Below, piece by piece: positions 58,531-64,000 of a stretch of 64,000 nt of DNA. Position numbers and translations under genes: made by a program. Each line of letters opens with the position of its first letter. Position 1 is the first letter of the stretch. The DNA is from Druceiella hillmani. Its lineage: Eukaryota > Arthropoda > Insecta > Lepidoptera > Hepialidae. The notes beneath the pieces were generated by a model. The model saw nothing but the letters and a program-made list of their open reading frames with translations. It was not told the origin of the DNA and ran no database searches. The stretch is taken from contig JAYKKI010000016.1 in assembly GCA_039881145.1 (NCBI GenBank), positions 13,460,501 to 13,524,500 on the forward strand, written 5' to 3'.

Positions 58531-58789
58531 GAAAAAAATGAAAACGGGACAAGAGCTAGAGCGGAACAATTTGTGATAAATTGTTCCGCTCTAGCTCTTG
58601 TCCCTTGGGCCTTATTGATTATCTTTTTACCGAGTTAATGAATTTCATTTTATATTAAGGCTATGCGTACTGAGGTGCGAGTAGCATTTTTCTCTCCAAT
58701 ATTTCAGAGAGTGGTCGACTCATTGAGAAGAAAACGATTATTTTAGTAATGATGCGTTTTAAAGTCAAAAAATTAAAGTCACTTTTATT

Positions 58790-58790
<1 letters not shown>
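58530..58790 (+). repeat. Family A repeat, copy A14
   Basis: The perfect hairpin is followed by TTGATTATCTTTTTACCGAG, TTAATGAATTTCATTTTA and GGCTATGCGTACTG, in the order of other A copies. The CATTCAATTTG part is missing. Confidence 0.6.
58546..58604. repeat. Perfect 27-bp-arm hairpin
   Basis: The arms at 58546-58572 and 58578-58604 are exact reverse complements around GTGAT. They contain GGGACAAGAGCTAGAGCGG. The hairpin sits where other A copies have the GAAAATGGAAA stem, so it may be the A-type stem restored by local copying. Confidence 0.9.
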
Positions 58791-59495
<705 letters not shown>

Positions 59496-59544
59496 CCTTT
59501 TTGTCAGTGAATTGAATGAACATTCTATTTCACTGACAAAAAGG
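59496..59544. repeat. 15-bp-arm hairpin near the transposase relic
   Basis: CCTTTTTGTCAGTGA (59496-59510) and TCACTGACAAAAAGG (59530-59544) are exact reverse complements. The loop holds GAATG...CATTC, which extends the pairing. It may be part of the transposon's left end, though no match was found on the right. Confidence 0.8.
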
Positions 59545-59689
59545 TATTTTTGACGGTAAATGAAATCAAACTCTTGCTAAGTTCTTTTTCATTTGTTAGG
59601 TTTTTATTTTAACTAATAAATTTTAATTAAATTTCTGCTGTTTGCTGCATTAGTTCATTTCTGTTTACTGTTCTCAGTATAGTAGAAAA

Positions 59690-60599
59690 AACGAAAAGAG
59701 CTAGTAAAATTATTGCGCTGCTTGAAGAAGGCTGTAGCCAATGTTAAGTGTCTACCAAGAAACTGACTCCGTCAGTAAAAGGTCCGGTTCTGGAAGAAAA
59801 CGGTGCGCTGAGCCACGGGACGACCGCTTCATAGTCTGTCAAGCGCTATGAAATCGTCAAGTTACGTACGTGGATCTCAAACAAATCTCGAGGACGTCAG
59901 AAGTAACTGAGTAAGCCTATGGACAGTCAGAAGGAGGCTTCAGGCTGTCAATATACGTGGCTATCGCCCAGCTCGGGGTCCTACATTGCTCCGTGAGCTG
60001 AGCGAGTTGCCAGATTGAGATTCGCTCAAAATTTTTCGTCATGGGCTCAACAAGACTGGAATAGTGTTTTATTCTTCGATGAAGCTCGTAAATCGATTAT
60101 TGGTGAGGATCGACGTCGGCGAGTCTTACGAAGACCCGGAGAACGCTTTGCAGAAGTGTGCTTTGAGGAAATAACCCCTTACGGTGAAGGCTCCGTAAGG
60201 TTTTGGGCTGGTATTAACTTAGATACCGAGTTAATTTTTATTGAAAATGGCACACTTAATGCGCAAAGGTACATAACAGAGGTTCTTATTCCTCATGTCC
60301 AACCCGCATTAACAGCAGTTGGAGGCGAGTCCATTTTTATGGACAACAATGCTCGCGCCCACCGCTCTAGAGACGTTGATGCGTATATGCAGGAAGCCGG
60401 AATTCAACGGTTAGTGTGGCCAGCTAGAAGAAGTCCCGACCACAACCCGATAGAACACATATGGGATAATCTTAAACGACGCGTCAGAGCTGTAAAACCA
60501 GCTTCAGAAAACATTCAGGCCCTTAAAAATGTGATCGTCTCTGAATGGGAACGTATTCCTCAGGAAATGATAAAAAAACGTCGTCGAAAGCATGCCTAG
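59690..60599 (+). pseudogene. Tc1/mariner-like transposase, decayed
   Basis: The longest open stretch (60015-60599, 194 codons from a TTG that is not a real start) covers the catalytic domain. FFDEA (residues 20-24) carries the first Asp of the DDE triad. Residues 108-115, MDNNARAH, align with the family's M-D-D-N-A-R-P-H, so the second catalytic Asp appears to be Asn (60345-60347, AAC for GAC). PDHNPIEHIWDNLKRRV contains the Glu at residue 147, with an extra Arg before SPD (ARRS). Upstream (59690-60014) the N-terminal DNA-binding part survives in broken frames: KIIALLEEGCSQ, ETDSVSKRSGSGRKR, DDRFIV and INIRGYRPARGPTLL-like pieces. Dead copy. Element ends and TA duplication were not resolved. 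Confidence 0.85.
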
Positions 60600-61067
60600 C
60601 AGATTAAGCGCATAGATTTTAGCTAGAGGAGGCCATACTCGTTACTAAATTTTAAAATTTTATATTAAATTATAAAAAATATAGAAAAATAAACTTTAGC
60701 CATTTTTAATGTACCAGTATGAAAACGCTCGTCTGTGGACTTTACATCGTTTTTTTTATTTATTGGTATTTTTAATGTCTGAAGCAGGTAAACATGATAT
60801 TTTCAATAATAAATAACAATATTCTCATCATATCGCCATATAAAATGCATCAAATAATAATAAAATAACTCTGATTTAATTTATTCCTATAAGTGCCGTT
60901 TTTTTTGCAAGAGTTTATATATATATATCGTTGTCGGTCCTCTTCCGAAAAACTGGTTTAGAGGAACATAATAAAACTAAAAGAACACAAAAATATTTTA
61001 TTTGAAATTATTGTCTGTAATTATATTTATTTACGTATCACGTAAGGACCACTAAAGCAATTTCTAC
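60600..61067. other. AT-rich interval, no gene recognised
   Basis: GCAAGAGTTT at 60908 is the reverse complement of AAACTCTTGC near 59569, a possible remnant of transposon end repeats. Evidence is weak. Confidence 0.4.
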
Positions 61068-61285
61068 TAGACTTGTGTCATTCATTCATTTGTAATGATC
61101 AATTTGACCGTCGATCATTCGAAAAGCGGTTGAATTTTTTTATGTTAATCATTTATTAATTTCCAACAGAATGCGGTCTTTCCAGTCTATCGTTCGCCAA
61201 CACGATATTTGATCTAAACAAAATTCGAATGAATGCGATCCTTCTGTTACATCCCTGTTCTGCTAGCAATAACACTAATATTGCC

Positions 61286-61546
61286 TGATGCAATTACTTC
61301 GTAGAAAGATCTATTGCTGACCAGCACTTTCATAAGAAGAGCTTTGTTCTACCTTGACGCAAGTACCTTGTGGAAAGCTCCATTGCTGAACCAGCTCTTT
61401 CATAAGAAGTTCTTTGTTATACCACCATGACACAATCACTTCGTGGTATGCTACACTGCTGAGCCAGCACTTTAATAAGGAGCACTTTGTTCCACTATCC
61501 TGACACAATCAGTTCGTAGAATGCTCCACTGCTGAGCCAGCATTTC
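61286..61546 (+). repeat. 69-73-bp tandem repeat in the LTR U3
   Basis: Units start at 61286, 61355, 61428 and 61501, each of the form TGACACAATCACTTCGTAGA, then CTCCACTGCTGAGCCAGCAC, then TTTCATAAGAAGCACTTTGT. The fourth is partial. Such repeats in U3 usually act as enhancers in LTR elements. That role is inference here. Confidence 0.9.
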
Positions 61547-61551
61547 TATGT

Positions 61552-61559
61552 CTATTTAA
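61552..61559 (+). promoter_or_regulatory. TATA-like box of the solo LTR
   Basis: TATTTAAA directly downstream of the tandem repeats, with an initiator-like ACTCATTC near 61577. Confidence 0.45.
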
Positions 61560-62999
61560 ACCGGGTACCAGGACCCAACTCATTCTGTTCCAATTCAAGT
61601 TTACTTCAAGTCAGTTCCAATTCTAATTTTACTTCAAGCCAGTTCTAATTTAAGTTTCACTTCAAACTCAGTTCCAATTTCGTCTCGGACTTATTATTTC
61701 CAAGGGAAGTTTATTAAAGTTATTTAAATAAAGTCATTTAGAGTTAAGTTATTTTGAACAAGTTATTAAAGTGTTAATTCCTAAACCGACATCGGCCAGG
61801 TGACGCCAATATTGTTACTTTATATTAATATAAATTGTGTTCAAAGTTAACTGTTTAATAATAAATTGTGGAAATAAATTTCATTCTTTTTTATTAATAT
61901 TTAAAGTGCTGTAACAGTTCCGTCCATCAGCATTGATTCGGATTTTGTTATTATATAATTGTTTACATCTGGCTTAGCTAATTCAATGATTGCAGTGAAG
62001 TTATTAAAATTTTGAGTTTGGGATGCGAATGAAGGAATATATTTATTGAATAATTAAGGTGATGGTACTCTGATATTATGATCAATTTTGGACCTTGGTA
62101 TTGAGTATAAATTTTAATGTAGTTTGCATGATTTTTTAAAGTATTTTTATTTCTATTTTTTTTTAATATAGTATGATATATAATAAATGAATCTTTATCC
62201 TTTTAAAATAAATCGGCGCTATTTAAACGTGTATAAATAAAGGCTTTCATAGTTATTTTTAATTGGATTGTTTTCATTGGACTTTTTTTGATTGGAGTGT
62301 TTTTGTATCGACTATTATTTTTAATTATTTTTTTTGCTTTGTGGTGGTGTTTTAAGGGTATGGGGCTGTGGATTTTATTAATTTTTATATAAAGTAATAA
62401 GAAAAAACATTTGTTTATTTAATTTAATTTTTAATATGGTATTGCAGTACCCAATTGTTGACAATTAATATTTAATTAGGTGCATGATTTAAATTGAGAT
62501 TTTCATGTGTCAAATTTAAGCAGGAAATGTAATGGAATATGAAATAATTTCATCATTTTAAGCTTGAATAAACGGAAATGTGCATCTATTAAAATTCGAG
62601 ATAAATATATCAGTTAAAACAAAATTGCTTTGTAAATAAATAAAATGAATAAAGTTATTAATTTTTCCGTAGCGCGTAAAATACTAATGTAACGTAAAAT
62701 ACTCATGTATTCTGTATAGTGTAAATTCATTACAAATATATATTATGTAAGTATTTCCAAAAAACAAAACGAATAAACTCGATCTTTTAACCAGCCGTGT
62801 TACTGCCCGGAACAATAATGTGCATTCGTGATTCATTCGGCAGCATCGATATCGTTGTGAGTCGATCGCTACGAATAGTGATCGTCCGAACGAATGGTAA
62901 ATGATTCGATCAATTACGCTGCAAAGACCGAATCATTTGTTTTGACAAAACGAATGGTTGAAACAGAATCGATTATTCGTTATTGACACATCTCTAATT

Positions 63000-64000
63000 T
63001 TAATTAAGTTTTCACTAGCAGATTCTGTTGGGTCTTTCACATCACATAGGCTTCATGTCTCATAAAAAAACCGACTAACTAAAAAGAAGATACGGCAATT
63101 TGACGGTTTCTTAAAATATTACTTTCAAAATTATTGTAATAAATGGGGTTATGTATAAATCTTGCAATTAACTTAATAATATTTTCTGAATGTGAACGAA
63201 ATTAGTTAGTTAAGCATTATAATTATTGTGACGGAAAATTTATACATAAGGTTTTTTTTGCCAGTTGACTAATTTTAAGGCGTGTGTATTTGTATTATCT
63301 ACAGTGGAGAAGAACCCGCAATTTTTATGAAATATAAATTAATGTGCGTATTAGAAAATATTCATAATCTTCATTTTAGTGGTACATTATCATGATACTT
63401 ATTACATCATTTGCAAAAAAAAAATATTCGGTCATAAAACTCTCATAAATTAGATAATGTTAGTACTAATATGTATTGAAAATTTAGTCATAAAATTGAA
63501 CAAGTTACTTTTAGGGTGTCATTAAATTGGGTTGTGATTAAAATGGGGTGTCATTAAATGTGGGAGTAGGTTCATATATTCAATTAGAGTTGGGCGTATT
63601 CATACGTTGGGCGACATATCAAAAATTGAGTACTTAGATAATGTCAGAAACTGCAATAGACAGTAAGATGAAATAATTATTTATTAAAAAGATAACATTT
63701 AATAATGGAATTATGCAATAAAAATTAACCTATCAGTTACTAAATTAGCAAATAATTGAAGTACGTGTGTGAACAGGGAAAAAAGTAGAATAGCGATATG
63801 AAATCAGGATTTTCATACGACTTTATGAAACTTATATAAACAACACATTTAGGATCAAGTTTATTTCAGAACTTGGCAGGAAATATAATGAGGGAGACTC
63901 ACAGAAGATAGTGTTACATTTAGAGTGAGGAGAGAGAGACAGAACGTAATCCAAAAACACGAACCCCGAAAGCTCTGAGTTTACAACCTTTATAGGATGA
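63000..64000. other. AT-rich interval, no gene recognised
   Basis: I see no coding or RNA feature. A purine-rich GAGGAGAGAGAGACAG stretch lies near 63927. Confidence 0.5.

Larger units (their letters stand above)
61245..61916 (+). mobile_element. Probable solo LTR of a retrotransposon
   Basis: It starts TGTTACA (61245-61251) and ends TGTAACA (61910-61916), perfect LTR-type terminal inverted repeats. Inside, in order, are 69-73-bp tandem repeats (61286-61546), a TATTTAAA box (61552-61559) with a CAACTCATTCTG initiator-like site 16-25 bases downstream, and AATAAA signals near 61727 and 61873. Flanks CTTC and GTTC may be a decayed 4-bp duplication. No primer binding site, gag or pol follows, hence a solo LTR. 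It is probably gypsy-like, but the family is not provable here. Confidence 0.65.
61068..62996. mobile_element. Possible decayed hAT-like element carrying a nested LTR
   Basis: The left end TAGACTTGTGTCATT (61068) and the right end, read inward as TAGAGATGTGTCAAT (62996), agree at 12 of 15 positions. Inner sequences on both sides share GCGGTCTTTCCAGT and TCGGTCTTTGCAGC and are rich in ATCG/ATTCG motifs. Flanks ATTTCTAC and ATTTTAAT match at 5 of 8 bases, a weak trace of an 8-bp duplication. No transposase is visible. A solo LTR lies inside it. Confidence 0.4.

Noticed and set aside
59569..60917. AAACTCTTGC / GCAAGAGTTT as terminal inverted repeats of the Tc1-like element
   Set aside because: Only ten bases match and no TA duplication could be shown, so the ends are left open.
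61286..61546. CRISPR-like array
   Set aside because: The units are contiguous with no spacers, lie in eukaryotic-type DNA and sit inside an LTR-like structure.

Overview
The window reads as AT-rich eukaryotic DNA, most likely from an insect. Most bases are A or T, long (TA)n arrays recur, spliceosomal-type introns can be modelled inside a Helitron, and there are no bacterial operons or ribosome-binding-site patterns. A tRNA-derived SINE, non-LTR retrotransposon relics, Ty1/copia relics, Tc1/mariner and Helitron sequence fit an arthropod. The species is not identifiable from the sequence alone. I found no intact host gene. The window is a transposon graveyard with at most one relic of an unrecognised coding exon (about 5650-6128, minus strand).

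Region 1 (about 0.1-20.05 kb) is one giant, old, imperfect palindrome. A left arm (about 130-9800) is matched in reverse order and opposite strand by a right arm (about 11030-20050), around a spacer near 10.4 kb. The arms share a decayed non-LTR retrotransposon tail, copies of a repeat called here family A, and decayed Ty1/copia reverse transcriptase. The left arm alone carries a 115-bp-arm hairpin element and the GC-richer exon-like stretch.

Region 2 (about 20-46 kb) is AT-rich DNA holding more copies of family A (14 in the window), family B (5 in the window), (TA)n arrays, strong hairpins, tRNA-derived SINEs, LINE 3' tails and a non-LTR reverse transcriptase fragment (42598-43088, minus). 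Families A and B usually occur in the order A then B on the same strand, so they may be parts of one larger undescribed element.

Region 3 (46086-51049, minus) is a nearly full-length but dead Helitron. It has a 5' TC end, a 3' CTAG end with a subterminal hairpin, and an A/T insertion site. Its Rep-helicase gene has two apparent short introns, several stops and frameshifts, and an altered Walker B. A second Helitron-type 3' end lies at 56739-56764 on the plus strand.

Region 4 (51-64 kb) holds LINE, SINE, A and B copies, a Tc1-like transposase pseudogene (59690-60599) whose second catalytic Asp appears to be Asn, and a probable solo LTR (61245-61916). The LTR has U3-like tandem repeats and appears nested in a decayed hAT-like element (61068-62996). 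Nothing here works as an operon or pathway. The value of the window lies in its repeat architecture.
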